NCBI GenBank assembly: GCA_964017045.1
Contig: OZ024809.1
Coordinates: 5,355,012 to 5,419,011 of the forward strand
Source of the DNA: Omphiscola glabra
Taxonomy: Eukaryota > Mollusca > Gastropoda > Lymnaeidae
Direction: 5' to 3'
Length of the DNA: 64,000 nt
In this document: piece by piece, positions 49,001 through 58,284 of the stretch
Layout of the letters: every line of letters begins with the position of its first letter
Numbering within the stretch: position 1 is the stretch's first letter
Program-made: the position numbers and the translations under genes
The notes under the pieces: model-generated
What the model was told of the DNA's origin: nothing
The model's database searches: none
Seen by the model: the letters and a program-made list of their open reading frames with translations, nothing else

Positions 49001-51017
49001 TGATACCTTCAAGCTTGTTAAGGGCATTTTAAGACTTCTTGACATTTATATCAAGATATAGTATCATAAATGTCATGAAGACTTAAAATGCCTCTTAAAC
49101 AACTTGAATGTATCCAATATCATTTAACACATGGTAGGTTCCAATGTTTTATTTATGTATATATAGATATATATTTATAGATATATATTTATAGATAGAT
49201 ATTAGTGATGGGACGATTAATCGGAATCGTATCGGAATAATCGGAATATCGGGACTTTTCCAAAGCATCGGGAATCGGCATCGGAGCTGAATAATTCAGA
49301 CCCGATTCCGATACCAAAACAATTCTTAACTGATTAATGCTACAACCACAACAACAAAGATCAATTTTCAGCAGCAAGTATTAAAATTAGAACAGAAATA
49401 TAAAGGTATCTAACATTTAAACCGATTGCAAACAATGAGAATCCTCTTAGCTGGTGGAAAGCGAACAAAGAAGAACTTCCAAGTTTGGCTCTCCTCTCAA
49501 GAAAGTATTTATGTGCTCCGCCTTCTTCAGTAGCGAGCGAGAGAATTTTTAGTGTAGGTGGCAATATATACTCGCCAAAGAGAAACCGTTTAGAACCAAC
49601 AACTGGAGAGATGCTTATGTTTTTGCACTATAATTTGCGAGTGCTTCAGTTTGACTATGATTAAATGAATATTCTTACTATCAACTGATTGAACTGAATA
49701 AAGTTTTTCTCATTAAAATGGAATTATTTATATTATTTTGAACTCAATACTACATCTTTGTATTATTAAAATGGAATTATTGATAGTGTTTATATAAAAC
49801 CTTTCCAATACATTGTTATCTAGCATATTGTAAAGCTTCAATAGCAAGCTAATACACTTTTCTAATCAATTCTCAACTTTTATATTAATTAAATATGTTA
49901 ATACCTGGGCACAGTAATAATGGCCAGGAATCGGAATCGTATCGGGAATCGTATCGGGAATCGGGATAATTGGGTAGAATCGGAATCGTATCGGAATCGT
50001 TAAAAATGTTGGTATCGTCCCATCACTAATAGATATGTATATATATAAATATGCAAGTTCAAAATAAAAAGTACTGACTATTTTCCCAACTTAAATAACA
50101 TGTTCTTCAGAGACTTGAAAAAAGTATTTTGAGAAACACTTGGCATGCTTTCAAATGGTTTTGTATTAAACTCACCATGCAAGATGGAAATATTGATTCA
50201 ATTTAAATCCTTATGCCTTATACCAAGCAATGAGTTGACTCAAAAAAATCATTTGTGTGTGTTCTTGGGTACATTACTTAAAACAAACCATTTCTTTTCC
50301 TGTATTAATCTATTACAAAAGCTTGAATGGTTAAACAAAGATGTATTTGTTCCTTTGGGCTTTGCTTTTAAACAACATGCTATTGTAATGAGCACCAGAG
50401 AGTGCAATTATAATGTTCACAATTCTATCCTTGAGCTTTGAAATACTGAAGAAGATTGCTTTCAGCCTTGTTTGGGCGTGTTCTTTGAGATAAATCAGAC
50501 AGCTCAGAAGAATCTCTTTAGCCTTTACTTTGCATTTAAGCAAACATTCTACTTAACATAAACACACTCCTGTTTGACATTGTGCACAATTTTGCAGCCG
50601 GCGAACATGTCTCTAACATAAGTTATGAATATCGGTGTGACATTGCCATTAATGGCTGTTCACTCAGTTGAAAATTATTAACCAATAAGCTGACCTTGCA
50701 GTTCTTAAGTGAGCAGAAAAATTTATTTTTGGAGGTCTGGTAAAAAATACTGTCATGTTTCAAGCAAGTGGCAGCAATAGTTTCAACTGAAAACCATTGT
50801 AATGACGCCAAGGGCTACAGTAAACCTAACACACATTTTGATCCTAACCAGTGTAGAGAATCAACAACCAAATATCTTTTAAATCCAGTTAGCAGGTGTC
50901 TGTGATTTTGTTAACAGTAGTTGAATAGTAATCCAAAACTCCCTGCAGCTACAATAAAGCATTTTTTATTTACTCACCTGCCACAAATAATAGAGTAATT
51001 ATAAAGATCTTGAGCAT
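30863..51017 (-). CDS. LAMP1: Lysosome-associated membrane glycoprotein (LAMP), 9 coding exons, 411 aa
   Basis: Coding exons on the minus strand are 51017-50978, 39429-39329, 38658-38478, 37942-37757, 36677-36487, 35575-35368, 34754-34651, 31670-31592 and 31008-30863. All introns are GT-AG and phases match, giving 1236 nt. The product is a type I lysosomal membrane glycoprotein: signal peptide ([14 protein letters not shown]), N-lobe (~17-173), Thr/Pro hinge with TTTAAP repeats (~175-200), C-lobe (~203-370), membrane helix (~376-399, [20 protein letters not shown]) and cytosolic [12 protein letters not shown], with the GYxx-hydrophobic sorting signal at the very end. Eight luminal cysteines, four per lobe, fit the four LAMP disulfides. 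Many N-x-S/T sites are present. Intron 1 is 11.5 kb. Whether it corresponds to LAMP1 or LAMP2 cannot be decided; the symbol is by family. Confidence 0.93.
31592..31670 (-). CDS. LAMP1: LAMP exon 8
   Basis: 79 nt, phase 0 start, phase 1 end, between TCTTTTAG and GTAAGT. Encodes [20 protein letters not shown].. of the C-lobe, with an N-glycosylation site at its first residue. Confidence 0.9.
32350..32898 (+). mobile_element. LINE 3' fragment (CR1/L2-like C-terminus plus tail)
   Basis: The plus strand encodes the typical post-RT region: [59 protein letters not shown], then [12 protein letters not shown] and a stop. One frame break lies near the start. The 3' end has a CCCAGCC..GGCTGGG hairpin, TACTGCGCTATATAAAA and an ACT/AAT microsatellite tail. 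It is 5'-truncated; tails of the same family lie at 1340-1440 and 48530-48592. Confidence 0.8.
33434..33995. mobile_element. Tigger/pogo-like MITE with TA target site
   Basis: The left end CAGTGGTACCTCGACATACG and the right end (inverse CCGTGGTACCTCAAGATACG) are inverted repeats flanked by TA (33432-33433, 33996-33997). CAGTGGTACCTCG-type ends and TA duplication are known for pogo/Tigger elements of the Tc1/mariner group. The interior has no transposase frame. Confidence 0.75.
34651..34754 (-). CDS. LAMP1: LAMP exon 7
   Basis: 104 nt between AACTTTAG and GTAAGT, phase 1 in, phase 0 out. Encodes [20 protein letters not shown] and YYVCNSNSS, with a C-lobe cysteine. A 58-bp tandem duplication lies just upstream in the intron (34826-34940). 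Confidence 0.9.
35368..35575 (-). CDS. LAMP1: LAMP exon 6
   Basis: 208 nt, phase 0 in, phase 1 out, donor GAAG|GTATGC. Encodes [37 protein letters not shown] and [20 protein letters not shown], the first half of the C-lobe. Its acceptor and first ~30 bases are duplicated just upstream. Confidence 0.92.
35541..35664. repeat. 62-bp tandem duplication over the LAMP exon 6 acceptor
   Basis: The segment with CCTGGGAACTTCAATGTATG starts at 35549 and again at 35611 (62 bp apart), nearly identical. It contains the polypyrimidine tract, the AG and the first exon bases, so two adjacent potential acceptors exist. Using the outer one would add 62 nt and shift the frame. Confidence 0.85.
36170..36220 (+). 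repeat. Dispersed hairpin-bearing repeat, copy 3
   Basis: GAGCCAGAATGACCAATTCA, TTGATCGTGGGCCC, ATAGAAGAGG. Same family as 1722-1784 and 29049-29110. Confidence 0.45.
36487..36677 (-). CDS. LAMP1: LAMP exon 5: hinge and start of C-lobe
   Basis: 191 nt, phase 1 in, phase 0 out, donor ACTACT|GTGAGT. It begins with the last N-lobe cysteine (SECDQD), then the hinge with an 18-bp coding repeat (TTTAAP twice, then TTTTEIPEP), then [20 protein letters not shown]. Confidence 0.92.
36866..37265. repeat. 51-bp minisatellite in LAMP intron 4
   Basis: About eight copies of a 51-bp unit around CACCAAAGAGCTGTCTCTTC. Because 51 is a multiple of 3, the minus strand keeps an open frame of 163 residues with the period [17 protein letters not shown]. 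It lies inside an intron with no splice signals that would use it, so it is a repeat and not an exon. Confidence 0.9.
37484..37715. repeat. 26-bp minisatellite in LAMP intron 4
   Basis: About nine or ten copies of CACTCAATGACATGTCCAGT + AGAGCA, with small gaps and a diverged last part. Confidence 0.9.
37757..37942 (-). CDS. LAMP1: LAMP exon 4
   Basis: 186 nt between CCCACCAG and GTGAGT, phase 1 in and out. Encodes [40 protein letters not shown] and [20 protein letters not shown] of the N-lobe, with several N-glycosylation sites. Confidence 0.92.
38478..38658 (-). CDS. LAMP1: LAMP exon 3
   Basis: 181 nt between CATCTTAG and GTCAGT, phase 0 in, phase 1 out. Encodes [38 protein letters not shown] and [15 protein letters not shown]. 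Confidence 0.92.
39329..39429 (-). CDS. LAMP1: LAMP exon 2
   Basis: 101 nt between CTTACCAG and GTCAGA, phase 1 in, phase 0 out. Encodes [20 protein letters not shown] and [13 protein letters not shown], the start of the mature N-lobe with its first cysteine. A poly-A/G run lies right after the donor (39286-39322). Confidence 0.92.
39721..40753 (-). mobile_element. 5'-inverted (twin-primed) LINE insertion with 13-bp target duplication
   Basis: ATTTTGGCTTGCT occurs at both edges (39721-39733 and 40741-40753). The left part (39734 to ~40381) is on the minus strand and encodes the LINE region after the RT core: [68 protein letters not shown], stop at 39781-39779. The right part (~40382-40740) is on the plus strand and encodes the RT core: [47 protein letters not shown] (catalytic FADD), ending KGKSKVLKV. 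The two parts are adjacent in the intact protein but point in opposite directions, the signature of twin priming. Clade RTE/jockey-like, not fixed further. No poly(A) tail at the 3' end. Confidence 0.88.
44734..44757 (+). repeat. Run of 24 G
   Basis: An uninterrupted poly-G run in LAMP intron 1, preceded by AAAAAAAAGGA. The length may be uncertain in the assembly. It could form a G-quadruplex on the plus strand. Confidence 0.8.
46208..47031. repeat. 64-bp minisatellite, about 13 copies
   Basis: Unit begins ACTAATGTGTAGGAAGTTAT and ends GACATCAAATG. The first copies differ (AATGTCTAGG); later ones are nearly identical except TATGCAG/TATACAG. Lies in LAMP intron 1. Confidence 0.95.
48530..48592 (-). 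repeat. LINE 3' tail fragment
   Basis: On the minus strand: GGCTAACCCTAGGCGGGGGT, ACCACGCTATATAAAACCAC, then TAATAA repeats. Same family as 32350-32898 and 1340-1440. Confidence 0.6.
49203..50028 (+). mobile_element. hAT element (BED/ZBED-type), internally deleted, perfect 8-bp duplication
   Basis: The ends are TAGTGATGGGACGA and its inverse. The flanks are both ATAGATAT (49195-49202, 50029-50036). Subterminal regions are rich in ATCGGAATCG repeats. At 49432-49663 the plus strand encodes the hAT C-terminal dimerisation segment: [40 protein letters not shown], stop after LQFDYD. The rest of the transposase is missing, so it is non-autonomous. It sits in LAMP intron 1. Confidence 0.9.
50978..51017 (-). 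CDS. LAMP1: LAMP exon with start codon (signal peptide)
   Basis: The ATG at 51017-51015 opens [13 protein letters not shown] plus the first base of Gly, donor GGCAG|GTGAGT. Joined to exon 2 it gives a short hydrophobic signal peptide with likely cleavage near AGQA. Confidence 0.9.
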
Positions 51018-51098
51018 CTTGAATGTTTGTTCTTGCTGTTGCTAGTTTTGGCTACTTGGCTAAGTTGTGGTCTTTGATGCCTGACAGAGTTACGGTAC
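51018..51098 (-). other. LAMP1: LAMP 5' UTR segment with upstream splice acceptor
   Basis: Upstream of the ATG, the minus strand shows a T-rich tract and TGTATTACAG ending at 51099, a good acceptor. This implies at least one non-coding first exon farther upstream (higher coordinates). Confidence 0.55.
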
Positions 51099-51380
51099 CT
51101 GTAATACAAATTAAAAAAAAAAAAAATTCTTAATTACAAGGAGCATAAATAGGTTAAAAATAAATAGTGCATAGTTTTCCAGGTTGTTATGTCAGGCCTG
51201 TAACAAACTGCAAGTCATATATGAAAGTTATCAGATTAAGCAAGCACATATTTTAAACTATTAAGCACAAATACAGACTTCACAAACAAGTGTGATGTAG
51301 CATGATCCCCCTAAACCCACTAATGCATACACGTTATGCTGGTCCTATAGCACAACAGTTGTACACCTGCCTTATAATCA

Positions 51381-51446
51381 GAGCGCAGTGAGCATGCTAG
51401 AGAAGCATGGATAACAGCGCTATAAAAGTATCCAATCAATCAATAA
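51381..51446 (+). repeat. SINE/LINE-like 3' tail (second family), copy 2
   Basis: GAGCGCAGTGAGCATGCTAG, AGAAGCATGGATAACAGCGC, TATAAAAGTATCC, then an ATCA tail. Matches 21864-21930. The preceding GGTCCTATAGCACAACAGTT may be an eroded tRNA-like A-box head, but no B box is seen. Confidence 0.5.
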
Positions 51447-53970
51447 TCAAGAGTTAAAATGTTCAGATGGTTCAGTGATCATTAACAAAACAACAGGGCA
51501 GAATAAAATCATGTGACGGCCATCATGTTTTTGGCCTGTGGGGAGAGCTCTTGAGTAAAAACAGCAGCCATGTTTGATGAGAGATGTTTGAAATAATTGG
51601 ATTTTTACCATCTTGTAGCATGCACATAAAAACAAAACAAAATGATATTGTTTTTAATAATATTAATTTTTATTATATTTATTCATATTTTTTTTAAAAG
51701 GAAATAAATCTTAAGTCCATGAAATCCTTTGTGCAGACACATATACTTCCTTTGAAACAGGAAGTGAATTATCAGTCAATAATAATAGACAAAATTTCCA
51801 ACTATTTTATTACTAACTTAAAAGACTTTTGACTTACAATTCAATCATAAAACTATTTATCAATGGAACTAATGTAAAAGGCATCAATGTATCAAAAGGG
51901 GGGATGGTAGGCATAATATCTTTATTTCACTGGGTTAACAAAGAGCAACAAAGACTTAAGTCCCTAAAACTATTTGAAAGTTCTAATGGTTTCCAGAGTG
52001 AATTATTAGTAGCTCAAAAAAAAGTCAAATAATTAAATTCAACAGGAAATGAAATCAATGAGCAAATAAATTAGGCCATGGACAAGGTTTGGATTAAAGC
52101 AGAGATAAAATTAATAACAATAGTTAACATAGTCAACTTTTAAAAATCCAAGTAAGCAAAAGTATAGATAAATCTGTACAGTTAATTTGTCTGCAGTCGG
52201 TGGCACTTTAGATACTTTATGCCATATACATATCAAACCATTTTATGATTGAACAATAAATGACACAATCATGAAAACCTAGACTGGAAGGATGTGGTCA
52301 GAAATAAGTGATGCATTGTGACATCAAATCAAAATGTGCAAAACAAGTTCTAATATGGCGAGTTGTTGAAAACTAACAAATTCATTACTAATTTTAATCA
52401 ATTTTTCAGCCACCAACTGATCACCCGTACTTTGTAAGGATTTTAAATCTTTTTCAAATTGTAAGGCTTACATGATTCAGTAGTTTTTACACTGGATTTG
52501 GGAAAAAAATTATATATTTTTGCACATGACAGTGATGAAACTGCTACCAAATTCATCATCTAAGTAAAAAAAAAATTTAACCATTTCAATTGCTATTAAA
52601 CAGTCTTAAAACTCAAAATCTGACCAAAAAAATCAGACTTTAAAAAAAAAAAAAGCAATTTTTATTTAAAAGTTGTGATCTATCCAGATGTAGACACGAA
52701 CATGCAGCGAATTGGAGAGTATTTATGAAAGCTAGGCCTATCAAGAAGGCAAGATGGCATGCATTAAAAAACATTGATAATTATTAAATGATGAAAAATT
52801 GATAAAATTATACTATTTTCGAATTTTCATTTTCTGTTTAAAGTTATTCATGGTTCTGTACAGTTTTTGAGGAAGTTTTGTATAGTTTTTGATCCCAATG
52901 GAACGACAAGAACGACCCAGTGCATATAAATGGCCCTTAATTATAATTACCTAATATTTTATCCTGAATGATAAACAAAAATTAATCTTTCATGTTAAAA
53001 TACTTGAATCGCCATATTAACACAATAATGAAAAGACCTTCAGAAAATTATGTTTTTTTAAAATACTTTTTCTTACTCTCTTTAAAGTGGCAGTAAATGA
53101 GAGGGTATTCCATTTAGTACCTATTAAATCTTTAGAAATATAATTTCACCCCTGGCTTCAGGCACATTTTCATCTACTAAAATGTACTGGTTATAATAAG
53201 AGATCATTTTAAATTTGATAAATATGACTAGACCTATAAAAGGCCATCCATAAATGATGTCAACATCAAGGGGAGAGGGTCATGAACTTGTGACATTAGT
53301 AACAATGTATTATGAGGGTGTCTAAACTTTGTGACAACCTTAAAAGCGCGAGACAATTTATTATTGGCCCCAAAAGATGTGAATCTTTTTAATATTGATA
53401 TTAGACGTATATTCAACATAGAATTAATAGTTCTAGCAAAAAGTACCCCTAGTAATTTGGTTACTTCAGACAATTGTTTAAAAGTTTGCAATAAGTTTTG
53501 GCCTATCATAAAATAAAGTGACAAATAAATCAGGAAAATTGAACAACAATGCATGCCAAACTGTAAATTTTGATTTTATGGCACAATCTGTAAACATTTA
53601 TTATGTGCCTTGCCATTTATTATGTCATGATGTGTTTCTGCTTACTAAACATAGAAGAGTTCTCCATACCATGTAATCAAATAAGAAAAATCCTGATAAA
53701 CCAGGAGTTTTAACTTATATGCAGTACCGCAACCCCTCTTGATATCAGAACAATTTCTGCACTCTCAACTTGATTTCAAAACAAATATCCTGCACACCAC
53801 ATAATAAATATATGCTAATAAAAATTCAAATGAACCTGATTTTCCCCAAACACCCTGACACTGCCTCTCGCAACCCCAGAACCAGTGGGACAGGAACCTT
53901 TGGTTAAGAACCTCTGTGCTAAACCAATACACAAAACACAACCAGTAAGATTTTGAGTGCGGAGTTGTTA

Positions 53971-54265
53971 GTCAGCTGGGAATAAGGTTGAGTTAGCGGT
54001 TGTAAACCATTAATCGCCTGAGAATAACCCTGAGCATTATACACAGTCAGCTTAGAATAAAGTTGAGCATTATTCCCAGCCAACTGTGTATAATAAATAA
54101 TAGTGCTATCATAATAAAGTCAGTTAAAATTAAAACCAGCACATAATTCCGCACATTCTTTTTGTTTTAATTGATAGCTGTAGCAAACCAATTATTGTCT
54201 GCAAAAATCGCTAAGCCTTATATCCAATCGGCTGGGAATAACGTTGAGCATTATTCCCAGCTGAC
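53971..54265. mobile_element. MITE-like element built of repeated hairpins
   Basis: GTCAGCTGGGAATAA at 53971-53985 is exactly inverted at 54251-54265. Related blocks (GAATAA..GTTGAGCATTATTCCCAG) recur inside near 54047-54085 and 54228-54265, each able to fold into an 11-bp hairpin. No coding capacity. Confidence 0.55.
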
Positions 54266-56565
54266 AGTGTATGTCCTATTTTACTTATGTTCCCCAAAGT
54301 TTTAGATAAGCCCTTGGTCTTGATTCATTTCATGAAAAATAGTAGGGTCTACAGTCAGTGCTTATCCACAAAACTTAATAAAATTATCAAATAATTAATA
54401 AATTAGACTTTAATTTTAAATGTTTCCAAATCTGAAATTTTATTATCAATCATTCACAGTATACTTAAGTTCACACTCACAGTAGCCACAGATATGGAAT
54501 CATGATGGATCATGGTCATAGGGATTCATATTCAGAATATTCATACATTATATTAATACTACTACTTCTACCGTTGATTTTGGGTTATCAATAAGGCCGG
54601 CAATGTGCTCCACTGTATGAAAGTCACGGAAGTTCCCCCAGGTCAACTTCTGTCTACAGCGCCATTTTCTAAAGATTTCACTATTTATGTTTGTGTTTCT
54701 TTATGCAAGTTTTTATTTTCGTATTTTTGAAATTAGGGGGAGGGTCTCCCTGCCCAGACGATTTCTGTTTCTTATTTTGGTACCGGAATTAAAAGTGGAG
54801 GGAGGGGTCTACACTCCCCCATGTCTCATTTTGCACATGGCAAACTCATATGAATGAAACTCTCAGTTTTTGCACACAGTAAATTATGATCATTTATAAT
54901 ATGGACTTTACCGGAATTTTAAACCTCAAATGAAAAGTTAGACAATCCTTTGGCAAAACCCATACTGTTAACCCAAAATTTACCTACTTCTACTACTTCC
55001 TACTAGGCCTAAGGGCACTAAGACTAATTAGTTAAATAAGGGCAAGGGGCTTTAAAAAATTCAAGGAAAAAACTCCACTTCTATAAAAGACAGAAAGATG
55101 AAATTGGTGTTTTTGGAAAGTTTATAGTCAGTCCTTTAATATGATATATTGTTTATGGTAATCAGTCATCAGACAATATTTCAATTATTTCTTAGTCAAA
55201 TAAAGTTAATTACCTACCTTCTACTTCTACTATTACTGCTACATTGTCTACATCATTTTGAATTTTTCACCTCCCATTTATTTCATTTAAAAAAAAAAAT
55301 CATTTAATGATTTATTGAAATGATTAAAGATGGTTATGAAATAATTGGATGATAATGATGGAGTGATTGAGATTGGAGTTCAGTGATATGTATTACTTGG
55401 AATTTCTGTTAAATTCTATGCTGTAGTGTTATGTCTTAGTAGGTGTAACACTCCGGAACAACAATGTCTCATGCGACAAAAATGACTGACATGACTTGTT
55501 TCAATTTTGAGTTAGTAGTGTGAACAGTTGTAAATTATAATTTTTAGATTAATAACACTGAAAACAAATGATAAGATTGATTTTGGCCGAAAATACCCAC
55601 CTTACTACAAAAAATTGTCAATGCAGTGATTTTGAAATGTAGTTTCAACTTGTAAGGTGTCTAGTTGTCTCACGTCAAAGTATACCATTACCAGTTACAG
55701 ATCACGGTCATATGACTGAAATATCACGTGGTACACAACAAGTACAAAGATTAAAAACTGAACTTTCCGAGAATCCTTAAAAAATTATTAAACTAATTAA
55801 TCAATATTTATTTAAAGTGTGGATTTTACAAAATCAGAATATATTTTTAAAAATTTAAGTCAATCGAAAAATAATGCATTCTTTATGAACAATATCTTTC
55901 GTTAAATAATTAAATACTAAACGTCATTTTAATTTGGTAAAGCCCTGCGCCCTGTATTATTCAAGAGAATCAAAGTCGGTAGTAGGAATAGCCATGTCTG
56001 GGCCATGAGCTATCGGAGTAGGATGTCGGGGAAATTTTATTTGTAATTTATTTACACTCGGTAAGCGGTACGGGAACTACGTCTCTTCGTCTACTAACTT
56101 ACTACTTGCGCCTACGTATAGTAGGTAGGAATAGGCATAAGGTGTCGGGGCAATTTAATTTAATTTTTAATTTACTTACACGTCCCATAGTTCAGGAACT
56201 ACGTCTTTTTAGTTTTCAATTTTCGTCTATTTTAACTTACTACTTGGCAACTATCACTATTACATTTTTTCTCCCATAAAATTTAGCTTTATTAAATACA
56301 TCTATGTAGGCCCTAATATAGGCATACGGTTCATCATATTATATAATAATTACATTGATGACAAACGCCATGGTTATTTTACTTTCGTGTTAAATTTGCA
56401 TCGATGTAAAGGAAAATAACTTCATAAATCAAATCGATTTGAATTTCAATTTCAGATAGCCTCCCATTAAATACTGGAATATGAAATTAATTTTTAAATA
56501 AAAATTAATACATTTATATATACAGTCCTTTATATAAATATATATATATATATATAATATAAAGA

Positions 56566-58265
56566 GGAAGTTATGCATGTAGTGTATGCGCTCCTGCACC
56601 ATTCATGCGATTGCGATAAAACTTTGGTGAGCAGTTGTTCATAACACATAACATTAGCCATAAGCCAATCGCATTTTTCTGAGTCATTACGACCTTTATA
56701 AAATATTCCGTTTCGGGCCGCTGACCCTAAATTCTTTATTTTTTCTTATATGAGCCTTGTAAAAAATATTTTCCGTATGCGCTCATATACCATTTATCCG
56801 AATGCGATAAAACTTTGTTGAGATGTTGCGAGCACGTCCGCAAAGGTTAATGAATTTTTACAACCATTTTAAAATATTCCGTTTTCAGCAAGGGGCCCTA
56901 TGTTCGTTTTTTCTAATATGAGCTATATAAATATAATTTCAAACCATATGCACTCCTACACCATTCACGCGATTGCGATAAAACTTTGGTGAGCAGTTGT
57001 CCATAACACATAACATTAGCCATAAGCCAATCGCATTTTTCTGAGTCATTACGACTCTTATAAAATATTCCGTTTCGGGCCGCTGGCCCTAAATTCTTTA
57101 TTTTTTTCTTATATGAGCCTTGTAAAAAATATTTTCCGTATGCGCTCCTATACCATTTATCCGAATGCGATAAAACTTTGTTGAGATGTTGCGAGCACGT
57201 CCGCAAAGGTTAATGAATTTTTACAACCATTTTAAAATATTCCGTTTTCAGCAAGGGGCCCTATGTTCGTTTTTTCTAATATGAGCTATATAAATATAAT
57301 TTCAAACCATATGCACTCCTACACCATTCACGCGATTGCGATAAAACTTTGGTGAGCAGTTGTTCATAACACATAACATTAGCCATAAGCCAATCGCATT
57401 TTTCTGAGTCATTACGACCCTTATAAAATATTCCGTTTCGGGCCGCTGACCCTAAATTCTTTATTTTTTTTCTTATATGAGCCTTGTAAAAAATATTTTC
57501 CGTATGCGCTCCTATACCATTTATCCGAATGGGATAAAACTTTGTTGAGATGTTGCGAGCACGTCCGCAAAGGTTAATGAATTTTTACAACCATTTTAAA
57601 ATATTCTGTTTTCAGCAAGGGGCCCTATGTTCGTTTTTTCTAATATGAGCTATATAAATATAATTTCAAACCATATGCGCTCCTACACCATTCACGCGAT
57701 TGCGATAAAACTTTAGACTTTAGTAAGTTGTTTTCCACAAACCTGCGCATTTTTCTGAATAATTACAACCCTTTTAAAGTATATAAAACTATACAAATAC
57801 AATTTCAAACAGAGCTAATGCATGGGTGGATAGAACTTTAATCACATACAAATAGCGACATTAAATTTTGTGTGTAATAAAATAAGTAGGTTTCTGATTA
57901 ATGCAACCACTCTACAATATTCCATTTGTGGCCGAGTGCCCTAAATTCACTCTCCCCCTTATATTAGCTATATTACTATAATTTACGTATGCGAGCCTAT
58001 ACCATTCATGCGATTGCGATAAAACATTGGTGAATTGATATGCGCCCCATCCGAAAAGTTTTCTAAATTAGTTCAACCATTTTAAAACATTCTGTTTTGG
58101 CCGGCAGTCCTTACTTCGTTTTTTCTTATACGTGCTATATAAATATAATTTCCGTATGCGCTCCTATGCCATTCATCCGATTGCAGTAAAACTTTGGTGA
58201 GTTATTGTGCACACGTCCGCACATTTTTTTGAATTATTTATTAATACAAACATTTTACAATATTC
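56566..58265. repeat. Satellite: ~362-bp dimeric repeats plus degenerate monomers
   Basis: GCGATAAAACTTTGGTGAG recurs at about 56617, 56978, 57342 and (variant) 57703, spacing 361-364 bp. Half-way, a related half-unit (GATAAAACTTTGTTGAG) recurs at 56812, 57172 and 57535. Each period is therefore a dimer of two diverged monomers of ~170-195 bp. After 57735 the array decays into single diverged monomers. A stray piece resumes at 60895-60960. Confidence 0.9.
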
Positions 58266-58284
58266 CTTTTTGGAGGCCCTTGCT

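Larger units (their letters stand above)
39430..50977. other. LAMP1: LAMP intron 1 (11.5 kb)
   Basis: The host content is non-coding. It contains a twin-primed LINE, the 64-bp minisatellite, a LINE tail, a complete-ended hAT, a run of 24 G, and small tandem duplications (42330-42425; 44885-45000; 43070-43115; 43282-43327). Possible eroded MITE ends lie at 44025-44425 and 48740-48790. Confidence 0.7.
51099..56565. other. Region upstream of LAMP, no supported coding exon
   Basis: AT-rich. It should contain the LAMP promoter and first exon. A candidate is the donor GTAGTAAG|GTGGGT at 55601-55600 on the minus strand, with CACGTG at 55725-55730 just upstream of it. It also has a MITE at 53971-54265 and a diverged ~100-bp duplication around GTCGGGG..GGAACTACGTCT (55979-56090 and 56117-56215). 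Confidence 0.45.

Noticed and set aside
51330..51446. tRNA gene
   Set aside because: A weak A-box-like start but no B box or cloverleaf; better explained as an eroded SINE.
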